DNA from: Bifidobacterium sp. WK041_4_12
Lineage (GTDB): Bacteria; Actinomycetota; Actinomycetes; Actinomycetales; Bifidobacteriaceae
Length of the DNA stretch: 64,000 nucleotides
Reading direction: 5' to 3'
Assembly (NCBI RefSeq): GCF_041080795.1
Contig: NZ_CP129674.1
Location: forward strand, 1,488,001-1,552,000
Part shown: positions 10,070 to 21,255 of the stretch, piece by piece
How the letters are laid out: each line of letters begins with the position of its first letter
How positions within the stretch are numbered: position 1 is the stretch's first letter
Made by a program: the position numbers and the translations under genes
Notes under the pieces: model-generated
Database searches by the model: none
Seen by the model: the letters and a program-made list of their open reading frames with translations, nothing else
Told to the model about the DNA's origin: nothing

Positions 10070-10109
10070 AAGAGTCGCCCCGCCACAGCAGTGGTAGGGC
10101 GACTCTTTT
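10070..10109 (+). terminator. glnA terminator
   Basis: AAGAGTCGCCC pairs perfectly with GGGCGACTCTT around a nested CCAC/GTGG hairpin and is followed by TTTTGG. It lies 30 nt after the glnA stop. Confidence 0.93.
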
Positions 10110-10120
10110 GGTTCTGCGGG

Positions 10121-10153
10121 CTTGAACCTGTCGGGATTTCCTACAGGTTCAAG
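10121..10153 (+). repeat. Perfect 11-bp inverted repeat in the ABC-F leader region
   Basis: CTTGAACCTGT (10121-10131) and ACAGGTTCAAG (10143-10153) are perfectly complementary with an 11-nt spacer and no T-run. It is either an operator or an RNA hairpin upstream of the ABC-F gene. The rest of 10154-10342 holds no gene I can support. Confidence 0.5.
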
Positions 10154-10342
10154 TTGAGGGGAACCGCAATGTCACTAGAAACATCCCAAACTACAATCTT
10201 GATATGATTTTGTCAGTAGGATATCGCGTGAAAAGCAGAACCGCCACCCAATTCCGAATATGGGCAAATGATCGACTCCGCGATTTTCTTGTCAAAGGTA
10301 TGACATCGTCACATAAGAGCCACGACATAGCAGTTTCATCGT

Positions 10343-10410
10343 GATACCAGCATGTGCGATGCCTCGGTAATCAACACAATCAACATGATGGCATCGAAAG
10401 TGCTGGTATC
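10343..10410 (+). repeat. Long imperfect hairpin upstream of the ABC-F gene
   Basis: A 21-nt arm GATACCAGCA..CGATGCC (10343-10363) is matched by GGCATCG..TGCTGGTATC (10390-10410), with only three or four mismatches around a 26-nt loop. In RNA it would be a strong stem about 175 nt before the start codon. Together with the 10121 hairpin it makes a 475-nt structured leader. Confidence 0.55.
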
Positions 10411-10584
10411 ATAAACGTTAGGAATTCTGGATTTCTGAAATGCCAAGGAATCCACATCGAAAGGGATACTTCATTGAGTTCTCGTTGACTTCATACACGT
10501 AGCATTCATATCCATGCATTGTGGAAATACATAGTGAAATCACCTTGTGGAATCACATTGCTGGAGCACACTGTTGGAGCAACC

Positions 10585-12303
10585 ATGAAACAATTATCCG
10601 TATTTTCTTTACACCATATTTCTTTTCAATATCCCGACTCTTCCGAGTATCTCTTCTCGGATATCTCGGTAACCTTTCCGCTCGGCTGGACTGCCCTTAT
10701 CGGTGACAACGGCATGGGAAAAACAACCCTCATGCACATTGCAACTGGGCAGTTGAAACCCAGTGAGGGCACTGTCATACCTCATCCAGGACAGTTCATA
10801 TCCGGCTATTGCCAGCAGACGACTGACCGGGCTCCAGCGAATCTCGATGATTTCGCCAATGACTGGTCTGCAGAGACCATGAATGTCAGACGCGCCCTTG
10901 AAATCGGGGATGATTGGCCTTGGCGGTATGACACATTATCGGGAGGCGAACGAAAACGTCTCCAGCTGGCCTGCGCTCTTGCGCTACGTCCAGAACTCCT
11001 GATCCTGGACGAACCAAGCAACCATGTCGATGCGCGCACGCGTTCAGCCATCGTCGCTGCAATGCAGACTTACCGTGGTGTGGGAATCCTGATTTCGCAT
11101 GACATAGATCTGATCGATGCAACGGTACAGCAGTGTGTTGTACTGCAACGTCAGCACGTCAACGGGAAAAATCAAACTATGGCGATTACTCGCCCCGGAA
11201 ATTATTCACAGGTGCATGAGCAGATCGCCGGCGAAACCGCCACAGCCGAGTCGAATCTTGCCCAGACACGGCACGAGCTCCACCGACTGAATCAGGTGAA
11301 GGCGCAGCGTTCACAAGCCGTACAGCATGTGGAGGCCTTGAAGGATGGCAGCCGCATCAATCGCAAGGATCATGATGCGCGAGCCAAGCACAAGCTGGCG
11401 AAGATGTCGGGCATGGATCTCAAAGCTTCTCAGGCAAGTGGCCGCCTGAACAATCGCTTGAAGCGCGCCGAAAATGCCCAGTCTCAAATTGTCACGGCCG
11501 CGAAGCGCTATGACGGGGATATCTGGTTTCATACAGAGCCAAGCCATCGCAAGGAACTCCTGCATATGCAGAAGGGCTTCATCCCCTTCGAAGCCAGTGT
11601 GCCGGTTGCACCACTACAAGGTACATCCTCACCAAGCGACGCTGCCAAGGCTGGTGCTTTCGGCGATGACTCTACTGCAAGGGATGCCTCCATGAGCAGC
11701 ATTCCGGGCTTGTGGATTCCAACACTCAGCGTTGGCCCACTTGACCATATTGGCATTGTTGGAGACAACGGCACCGGAAAAACGACACTATTTCACCGGA
11801 TGAAGGCGATGCTTGAGATCAGCGACACCAGCGATACAGATCTTGGATTCCCCTCTCCCGAAGCTTCGCCGCATCGTTCATCGTCACATGAAGCAGTGCG
11901 TGCACTTGTCATCGAGCAGGAACAGACTCAGGATCAAATCGAATCATTGTTCAACGCTGTCGAACAGCTGAACCATGAGGAATACTCTCAGCTTTGCAGT
12001 TCTCTGGCCCAGCTCAATGCCGATCCGGAGCGAATTCTCGACAATCGGGCACCCTCTGCTGGAGAATTCAGAAAGCTGCAACTCTGCCTCGGAGCGTTGC
12101 GGCACCCTCATCTGATTATGATGGACGAGCCGACCAACCATCTTGACCTTCATTCAGTCGAATCGCTTACTCGCGTTCTCCAAGCCTTCACCGGAGCGAT
12201 CATCGTCATATCGCATAACGACCATTTTCTGAGTCACATCACCAGCATTCGGTGGCGAATCGAGCGGAAATCACGAATTTACACCACATTGAGCATCGCA
12301 TAG
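10585..12303 (+). CDS. ABC-F family ATP-binding protein (ribosome-associated, possible antibiotic resistance)
   Basis: 572 residues from ATG 10585, preceded by TTGGAGC; a longer in-frame start at 10519 has no ribosome site. There are two ABC domains and no membrane segments. First: Walker A GDNGMGKTT (40-48), signature LSGGERKRLQL, Walker B LLILDEPSNHVD. Second: GDNGTGKTT, an unusual signature PSAGEFRKLQL, Walker B LIMMDEPTNHLD. Between them is a long charged linker (ESNLAQTRHELHRLNQVKAQ onward) of the kind that reaches into the ribosome in ABC-F proteins. The family acts on translation; some members protect ribosomes from macrolides, lincosamides or pleuromutilins. The structured 5' region would fit attenuation control, which is inference. 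Confidence 0.82.
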   Translation: MKQLSVFSLHHISFQYPDSSEYLFSDISVTFPLGWTALIGDNGMGKTTLMHIATGQLKPSEGTVIPHPGQFISGYCQQTTDRAPANLDDFANDWSAETMNVRRALEIGDDWPWRYDTLSGGERKRLQLACALALRPELLILDEPSNHVDARTRSAIVAAMQTYRGVGILISHDIDLIDATVQQCVVLQRQHVNGKNQTMAITRPGNYSQVHEQIAGETATAESNLAQTRHELHRLNQVKAQRSQAVQHVEALKDGSRINRKDHDARAKHKLAKMSGMDLKASQASGRLNNRLKRAENAQSQIVTAAKRYDGDIWFHTEPSHRKELLHMQKGFIPFEASVPVAPLQGTSSPSDAAKAGAFGDDSTARDASMSSIPGLWIPTLSVGPLDHIGIVGDNGTGKTTLFHRMKAMLEISDTSDTDLGFPSPEASPHRSSSHEAVRALVIEQEQTQDQIESLFNAVEQLNHEEYSQLCSSLAQLNADPERILDNRAPSAGEFRKLQLCLGALRHPHLIMMDEPTNHLDLHSVESLTRVLQAFTGAIIVISHNDHFLSHITSIRWRIERKSRIYTTLSIA

Positions 12304-12410
12304 TCGAGTTTTGTTGCCTTTTCTGAGTATCAATGCCTCATAACCGCATCATTGCTACGCAGAAAAGCCAATTTTGAGCTTGTCTACTGGAAAAAGGCCG
12401 CAAAACTCGA
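12304..12410. repeat. Palindromic intergenic element, copy 1
   Basis: Outer arms TCGAGTTTTGTTGCCTTTT (from 12304) and, inverted, AAAAAGGCCGCAAAACTCGA (ending 12410) enclose an inner pair TTTTCTGAGTATCAATG / CATTGCTACGCAGAAAA. It lies between the convergent ABC-F and ligA genes. A related element with the same TCGAGTTTTGTTGCC tip occurs at 48264-48377. No transposase is present, so it looks like a REP- or MITE-like palindrome. Confidence 0.6.
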
Positions 12411-12431
12411 TACTGAGCTATGAAAGTTGAA

Positions 12432-15104
<2,673 letters not shown>

Positions 15105-15148
15105 TCACGACTGACCTCAACGCTCTGTTCGCCCGTTCCTGCCATCTC

Positions 15149-18100
15149 TCAGGCGTTGAGTGAGCGCAGGAACTGGACCTGCACCACATCGACACCATCA
15201 TTATCGTCATCATTCATTCGTGCAGCAGCAACGGAAAGCGTGCGAGCCGGAACGAACATGCCCTCATCGACGCAGACGCGTGCCGCCTTTCGAACAATCG
15301 ACGATACTTCAGTGTGTGGCCAGACGGGCAAATCATGAGCAACCAGCAGTTGCTGAGCTTCTTCGATGGTCTGTGGGACGGGAATGCATTGTGATTGTGC
15401 GCGGGCAAGCAGTTCTTCAAGTTCACCTTGCAGTGTGGGAATCTTGCCAGAGCTGATATGGTCGCTCATCATGTATGCAGCCACTGCGACATCGAATTCG
15501 TCACGCATCCATTCCGCATAGGCAAAACGGTAATAGGCAAAGGCGGCATCATCCCTATCGAGTGCAACCCGCAAGGCATTCAAGGTCGCTGCACGAGCGG
15601 AATCCCAGTCCTCATTTCTTGCCAGCTGCACGGCGAGCTTCAAATGAGAGAGCGGGTATGCAGGAGCATAGGCAACCATCGCATTCAAATGCGGCAGGGC
15701 AGCCGTAGCCCCCTTGATCTGAGCCAGAATATCGGCCAGTTCCATATGCGCGTAGAAGAGATTGTCAGGAATTAGCACCGTGGATTCCTGCGGCAGTGCA
15801 AAAAGCCTGTTATAGACGACTCGCTCGGCATACGAGTTGAAGTAACGCGGTACGCCATCGTTGGCGGCGAACTGCGCGTCGAGTTTTGACACCGCTGCCT
15901 CGACAAGCCCCAAGGCTTGTTCAACCTGACCGGAGAAGAGCAGATCTCGCCCTTTCAGACGCTGCGCGTCGAGGTCATGGGCGAGCGAGAATTTGAAATC
16001 TGGAGTGTCTTCAGAATCGATCAGAGCCTTGGTTGCCTGCGGAGCAAGCCGTGTCAGCTCGGGATCATTGATCTGGTTGACCAGTTTCATTGCCTGACGA
16101 GCCTTGTCGACTGTGGGGATCGTGGTATCGCCCGCAATGCGATGGAATTCATTCACCGCATTCTGCAGCAGGTCCTCACGCTGAATCGACAGACCTGAGG
16201 CATATGGGGATCCAAGAATCCTTGACACGGAGGGTGAGAGCTGGACATCGGCAAACTCGGGCTCCTCCTGAGCACCTCTGGGAGAGAAGCGATTGTCGCG
16301 CAGATCGAAATCAGCGTTGACGGGGTTGAGACCGCCAGCGCCATCCACATCCATGACTGCCTCGAAGTCCTTGTAGAAATCCTTCGGCTTGGCCAGTCCA
16401 TCGCGACGCAGACGCGTGAGGAATGCCTCTCGTTTGAAGGTGACCGTAACCATGTTGCGAACGGTTGGGTTCTTGCGCAGTACATTCAATGGATCGGAAG
16501 AATGCTCTCCACCCTGTGCATCTTCGTGCATGTCGCCATTGGACAACGCGCCTCCCTCTATGCTGCCATCATCAAAGCCATTGGAGAAGGCTTCGCCATG
16601 CCCGTTATCAAGATCGGCAGCATCTGAATCGGATGATTGTTCACCATTCGTGGTGGGATCGGATGATTTCGATGCGTCATCGTTCTGTGCACCATCATCA
16701 CGATCAGCCTCTTGCCCGTCATGATGTCCATCGTTCTCCCCATCATGAGGGTTGGCGAAGCTGATTTCGTCAAAGTCGACATCCTGCATCATGTTCTGGA
16801 AGGTCTGATTGATCGATTCATCCGATTCGTCAGGGTCATACACCCCGTTATGCGTGTTGCCATGTGTCGGATCGCCGTGAATGTCGCCGTCCTTGGGGTC
16901 GGCCTTCGAACCGGAAGCATGCACTGACCCATTTCTGATGCTTTCGAATGCGGTTAGTGCCTGGTTCATCAGCTCTGCAATGGCTGAATCCTGCTCGGCA
17001 ACGGCCTCTTCGAGTCCTATCGAATCAATGTGCAATGACACGCGTCGAACATGGCTATCGGCTCCGAACGCGATTGCGGCCATGATGATTCCAACGCGCA
17101 TGTTGTAATCTGCGCTCATAGACGCTCGTTCGGCCTCGCTGATGTTAACCCATCCCTGCTGTCCTTCATCGAAACGGCTCGAAGGCATCATGGCCTGGCC
17201 TGCTGTGGTGAAGCCCAAGGCAACGTCGCCTCCCGCGAGATTCGAACGCAGCTCGACATCGAAGCGATATGGCAGATGCAGTTCTCTCAACATGGTTGAC
17301 ACGGCTTGGCGATAGACCCATTCGGAGCCGTGCGCATCTTCGAAAGCAAGGAATTCAAGCGGATGATGCGCTCGTGCCGCAGGATCTGGGTAGGCATCCC
17401 AGATATGTGAAGCCACGCCACGCGAAACACCCTCGATATGCGAGGCTGCGCCTTTGGCATCGTCATGCATTGGATCGAAGCCTGCGGGCGGATAGTCGTC
17501 AACCTGCAAGGCCGACAACGCCGGGTTGAGCAGAAGAGCAAAGTCAATCTGCGCTGCCTCGGCTCGTGTGACCGTATCTTCCGTGGGGAACACACCCATG
17601 CGCGCATTGCGCTCAAGCCATGTGCTGACTGAGGAGAATCTGTTCAGATTGCCCTCGATCTTCAAGGATCGCAACGCAGGTCCGAATGCCAAACCCGAAT
17701 CCCAGGAGAAGAAATAGCAGCCCGAGTACGAGGATGTGAACAGATGCAGCGGTTCCGCGCCATGCACGGCCTCCAGCCCACCTACGGGATCGAGCGCACC
17801 TGCCTCGCGCATGAGATCCGCAAAGTGGTCTTCAAGACCGGATGCGCGCAGTCCCTTTGCGCGTGCTTCGATGGTATCCCTGACGGCACGCCGGATTGCA
17901 CCGATGGGAGCCTCTCGATTGAGCCTTCTGAAGATATTCCCCGATCCAAAGCCAATCAGGAATCCGTCGAGCTGAGGCAGCATGTAGGTGGTGAAGAATC
18001 CGATGGCGAGCGCGTCTCGATATTCGAGGTTGAAGCGCATCTCGTGTGGCAGCTGCGGCCGCAACTGCTCAAGCGTATAGCGGTTTCCACTCTTGAGCCA

Positions 18101-18733
18101 TGACGCGAGCCATGTCATCCGACCAGTCTGATCGCGGCCGACCATACCACCCTGCACCGCCTTAATGAAACGCTGCTCGGTCGCCTCTTCGCTCCCGAAG
18201 CGTGGGCCAGAAGGCAGACTGACATCTCCCTCCTTGCTGAACATGAAGCTTGCATCGAGACCGTGCGTGTCCATGCCCGTATCCGATCCAAGGAACACGC
18301 GTCCCTTGTCGTCGGCAAGAGCCACCTGCGCGAAGTGGGTATCGTCAGGAAAGACGCCAAGCGAAAATGCCTTGCCCTTCATCGACGGGAATTGCACCCA
18401 TCCAATCGCAAGACCCCCGGGAATGCCCCCCATTGCGGGCAGAATCCGGCGTTTCACCCACGGGCTCAGCGCTTTCGAAGACTTCAGCAGCTCTTGCATC
18501 ATCCGGTTCTGCTCGGGATCGTTGTCCTGCCTGTTATCGCTACCTGCATGGAATGCATGGTCGTTGCCATGACTGGTGACGAATTCACCGAAGCGTCCGA
18601 CGTGCGACTGCAGTTGTGCGAGGCGTTCTGGAAGAGACAGCTCCTGCAATGAAGTGTGCAATTCCTGCTGCATCAATCGCATGCTGCGCCTGTATGCTGC
18701 AAAGTCGAAGAAATGATTGATGTTAAAGGGCAT
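15149..18733 (-). CDS. Large protein of unknown function with acidic linker and TPR-like C-terminus
   Basis: About 1194 residues; possible ATGs lie at 18772, 18742 and 18733, none with a clear ribosome site. The N-terminal region (to about 600) is a mixed fold with MRFNLEYRDALAIGFFTTYM and SSYSGCYFFSWDSG stretches. Residues about 620-760 are a low-complexity Asp/Glu/Ser/Gly/His linker. The C-terminal 350 residues are helical and Ala/Leu-rich (QVEQALGLVEAAVSKLD, AHMELADILAQIKGATAALP, AYPLSHLKLAVQLARNEDWD), consistent with tetratricopeptide-like repeats. No signal peptide or membrane helix is evident. I do not recognise a catalytic motif. It is divergent from the membrane protein at 18894. Confidence 0.75.
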   Translation of the reverse strand: MPFNINHFFDFAAYRRSMRLMQQELHTSLQELSLPERLAQLQSHVGRFGEFVTSHGNDHAFHAGSDNRQDNDPEQNRMMQELLKSSKALSPWVKRRILPAMGGIPGGLAIGWVQFPSMKGKAFSLGVFPDDTHFAQVALADDKGRVFLGSDTGMDTHGLDASFMFSKEGDVSLPSGPRFGSEEATEQRFIKAVQGGMVGRDQTGRMTWLASWLKSGNRYTLEQLRPQLPHEMRFNLEYRDALAIGFFTTYMLPQLDGFLIGFGSGNIFRRLNREAPIGAIRRAVRDTIEARAKGLRASGLEDHFADLMREAGALDPVGGLEAVHGAEPLHLFTSSYSGCYFFSWDSGLAFGPALRSLKIEGNLNRFSSVSTWLERNARMGVFPTEDTVTRAEAAQIDFALLLNPALSALQVDDYPPAGFDPMHDDAKGAASHIEGVSRGVASHIWDAYPDPAARAHHPLEFLAFEDAHGSEWVYRQAVSTMLRELHLPYRFDVELRSNLAGGDVALGFTTAGQAMMPSSRFDEGQQGWVNISEAERASMSADYNMRVGIIMAAIAFGADSHVRRVSLHIDSIGLEEAVAEQDSAIAELMNQALTAFESIRNGSVHASGSKADPKDGDIHGDPTHGNTHNGVYDPDESDESINQTFQNMMQDVDFDEISFANPHDGENDGHHDGQEADRDDGAQNDDASKSSDPTTNGEQSSDSDAADLDNGHGEAFSNGFDDGSIEGGALSNGDMHEDAQGGEHSSDPLNVLRKNPTVRNMVTVTFKREAFLTRLRRDGLAKPKDFYKDFEAVMDVDGAGGLNPVNADFDLRDNRFSPRGAQEEPEFADVQLSPSVSRILGSPYASGLSIQREDLLQNAVNEFHRIAGDTTIPTVDKARQAMKLVNQINDPELTRLAPQATKALIDSEDTPDFKFSLAHDLDAQRLKGRDLLFSGQVEQALGLVEAAVSKLDAQFAANDGVPRYFNSYAERVVYNRLFALPQESTVLIPDNLFYAHMELADILAQIKGATAALPHLNAMVAYAPAYPLSHLKLAVQLARNEDWDSARAATLNALRVALDRDDAAFAYYRFAYAEWMRDEFDVAVAAYMMSDHISSGKIPTLQGELEELLARAQSQCIPVPQTIEEAQQLLVAHDLPVWPHTEVSSIVRKAARVCVDEGMFVPARTLSVAAARMNDDDNDGVDVVQVQFLRSLNA

Positions 18734-18893
18734 AACCATCATTGTTTCAATCCAACACGACATGAAGCCCATAGAAAAAGGGGCGCATGCCTTGAGGAAA
18801 GCTTCAACATGCCGCTCTCATTCTGGTGTTGCGCAACCATGCGTGCAACAATCGGTTGGCAGGGCACACTATACGATGGTGAGGGTGAAGCGC

Positions 18894-21191
18894 ATGTCAT
18901 TGTCACGGTTCAATCCGAATCGAAGTCGATATGGAATCGCTGTTGCCGCTTTGACTGTGCTCGTGCTGATTGCATGTGTCGAAATCTTCGGATTCAATCT
19001 TGCCCATTGGCGGACGCTTTCGAACGATCCACAAACTTTGCAGCTCGCAGATGCAAGCCAGCACAAGGCTGGATCACATATCATCCTTGGCTCAGGATTG
19101 CGCTATTCAACGGCTTCAGAAACGCTCACGGTCACCGATGCAACCAGCGCATACCTTGATGTTTCAACGAATGCAAACAGCATATCCTCGCTCACCATGC
19201 ATGTGCGCGAGCAGCATGTGGCCCTGTCCGATTCACAGAATGTGAGCGTAAGAATCGACACACGCGCCTATGATTCCAGCAGTAAGACTGCAAACCGAAC
19301 AAGCTCGAACGCCGCTGAAAACACTGAACACGCGAAAAACGCTGACGGAACTGCATCTTGGTCAGTCTCGGGAACGCACACGATCAATGCCGAAGTCAGC
19401 AGTAGCCTCACGATGCGAGTGCGACCGACCTCAGCCCAATCCTCAACAACTCGCATCTGGATTCAAGAGCCAAACGATACGACGCTTACCATCAGCTCAA
19501 TCACGCTCAATCCGCGAATTCCCTTGAACTTCAGCCCGCTGCGCATGGCATTGATGGCACTGGCCGTGGCGGCGGTTCTCGCGCTTCTGCCTCGCTCTCG
19601 TCTATGGAGCACGCAGCTCGACACGTCACGAAAGGGCCAGCGCTGGGTCATGGGAATCACCATCGCAGCGATAGCGATCTATGGACTGGTTGGCATCATC
19701 ACAAGCATCGCAGCCTTTACACCTCAGCAATTCCATCATCCTGGCAGCTACACCTACGATTACAACCAGTATGCCTACCTTGCCGATGCTCTGCTTCATG
19801 GACGCCCCTGGCTAGATCTGGAAGTCCCTCAACGCTTTGCACAGCTTGCAGATCCTTACGATGTAGCCGCTCGCGAACGATTACTGGGCAGCGGAGTCAC
19901 CCCCATCTATTGGGATTATGCCTTCTTCAATGGACGCTGGTATTCATACTTTGGCGTGATTCCAGCAGTGCTGCTGTATATGCCGTATCAGGCAACCACA
20001 TCCCTGTGGGTCAGGAACGGGCTTATGCTTCCCACACCTGCCGCCATGAGCCTGCTCACAGCGCTAGGCATGATATTCGCCGTGCTTCTGGTAATCCGCA
20101 TATTGCGTCGCCATTTTCCACACGCTTCGCTTGCAACCACTGTCATAAGCGTTATCACGGTGCTTCTTGCCACCAACTTCCCCTATCTCACCAGCTCGGG
20201 CATGTTCTATACGATTCCCACTGCAGCTTCGCTGGCACTCACTTTCATGGGTCTATGGTTCTGGCTAGGAGCTCGAGGATCATCGGCAAGGCTTTCGTAC
20301 GCACACATCGTTGCAGGCTCGGTGTGCATCGCGATGAATCTGGGCTGTCGTCCGACCTTCATCCTGGCAGCGTTGCTTGCGATACCGATTTTTGGGCCCG
20401 ATGCCATGAAATTCATCCGCACACGCCACATCAAGGCCTTCTGCACCACACTGGCCTGCGGCATAATCCCAGCCATTGTCATTGTCATGCCCCTGCTCGC
20501 TTACAATTACTGGCGTTTCGGCAGCATCACCAACTTCGGCAACAATTATCAGATCACCGTCACCAACATGACGCAATACACAGCGCCACTGTCAACGATG
20601 GCACCGGTCATCGGATACTATCTAGCGCTGCCACCGAACTTCACGTCTTCATTCCCGTGGGTGGATTATGCTCCTGTGCCCCTGAACTCATGGCAATACG
20701 CAGAACCAGCACTCGGCGGCATCTTCTTCATAGCACCCATGCTTCTGATGATGGCCGCACTGCCATTCCTGACTTCGAGACTCCACCAACGCCACATCCT
20801 TGCATCCGCATACTCCATGCTCGGATTGGGAATCCTGTTGCTGCTCTTCAATGCCTACAAAGCCGGATTCTCATGGCGATACATGCTCGATTTCACTTGG
20901 CTGTTTTCGCTCGTATCCGTGCTCTGCATCGCAGAAGTACTCTCACACATCCCACCTCGCACATCAACGGATGCCAGCTCAATCACAACGCACGACATGG
21001 GCCAATTTCACAGCAACGAACACGCCATCGCACATCAAACCCTCATTCAGTGGATTATCCTAGCCTTACTCTTCATGACCGCCATCATGAGCGTGCTCGG
21101 CGTACTCCTCCTCTCGGAACGCAACGACCCCACCTCCACGCTCGCAATCGCACAGTGGTTTTCAATTACACAGTGGTGCTCAATTGCTTAG
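18894..21191 (+). CDS. Polytopic membrane protein, possible GT-C-type glycosyltransferase
   Basis: 765 residues from ATG 18894; an alternative in-frame start is at 18876. A single N-terminal helix (about 12-32) leads into a Ser/Thr-rich extracytoplasmic domain of about 200 residues. About ten membrane helices follow, with a loop carrying SYTYDYNQYAYLADALLHG, PYWDYAFF-like and NGRWYSYFGVIPA motifs. That acidic/aromatic loop pattern and topology resemble polyprenol-dependent GT-C glycosyltransferases, but no diagnostic motif settles it. The C-terminus (QWFSITQWCSIA) is encoded by a tandem repeat that continues past the stop. Confidence 0.7.
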   Translation: MSLSRFNPNRSRYGIAVAALTVLVLIACVEIFGFNLAHWRTLSNDPQTLQLADASQHKAGSHIILGSGLRYSTASETLTVTDATSAYLDVSTNANSISSLTMHVREQHVALSDSQNVSVRIDTRAYDSSSKTANRTSSNAAENTEHAKNADGTASWSVSGTHTINAEVSSSLTMRVRPTSAQSSTTRIWIQEPNDTTLTISSITLNPRIPLNFSPLRMALMALAVAAVLALLPRSRLWSTQLDTSRKGQRWVMGITIAAIAIYGLVGIITSIAAFTPQQFHHPGSYTYDYNQYAYLADALLHGRPWLDLEVPQRFAQLADPYDVAARERLLGSGVTPIYWDYAFFNGRWYSYFGVIPAVLLYMPYQATTSLWVRNGLMLPTPAAMSLLTALGMIFAVLLVIRILRRHFPHASLATTVISVITVLLATNFPYLTSSGMFYTIPTAASLALTFMGLWFWLGARGSSARLSYAHIVAGSVCIAMNLGCRPTFILAALLAIPIFGPDAMKFIRTRHIKAFCTTLACGIIPAIVIVMPLLAYNYWRFGSITNFGNNYQITVTNMTQYTAPLSTMAPVIGYYLALPPNFTSSFPWVDYAPVPLNSWQYAEPALGGIFFIAPMLLMMAALPFLTSRLHQRHILASAYSMLGLGILLLLFNAYKAGFSWRYMLDFTWLFSLVSVLCIAEVLSHIPPRTSTDASSITTHDMGQFHSNEHAIAHQTLIQWIILALLFMTAIMSVLGVLLLSERNDPTSTLAIAQWFSITQWCSIA

Positions 21192-21255
21192 TGGTTCTCA
21201 ATGGCTTAGTGGTTCTAGCCACAGTGGTTCTAGCCACAGTGGTTCATGCATTGAG
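21151..21255. repeat. Tandem repeat (18- and 15-nt units) across two convergent gene ends
   Basis: Three 18-nt units (CACAGTGGTTTTCAATTA, CACAGTGGTGCTCAATTG, CTTAGTGGTTCTCAATGG) are followed by three 15-nt units (CTTAGTGGTTCTAGC, CACAGTGGTTCTAGC, CACAGTGGTTCATGC). The stop codon of the membrane protein (21189-21191) and the stop of the minus-strand ATPase gene (21244-21246) both lie inside the repeat. Confidence 0.8.

Noticed and set aside
10121..10153. Possible tRNA or tRNA fragment because of GGTTCAAG
   Set aside because: Only a simple hairpin is present; no acceptor, D or anticodon arms can be drawn.
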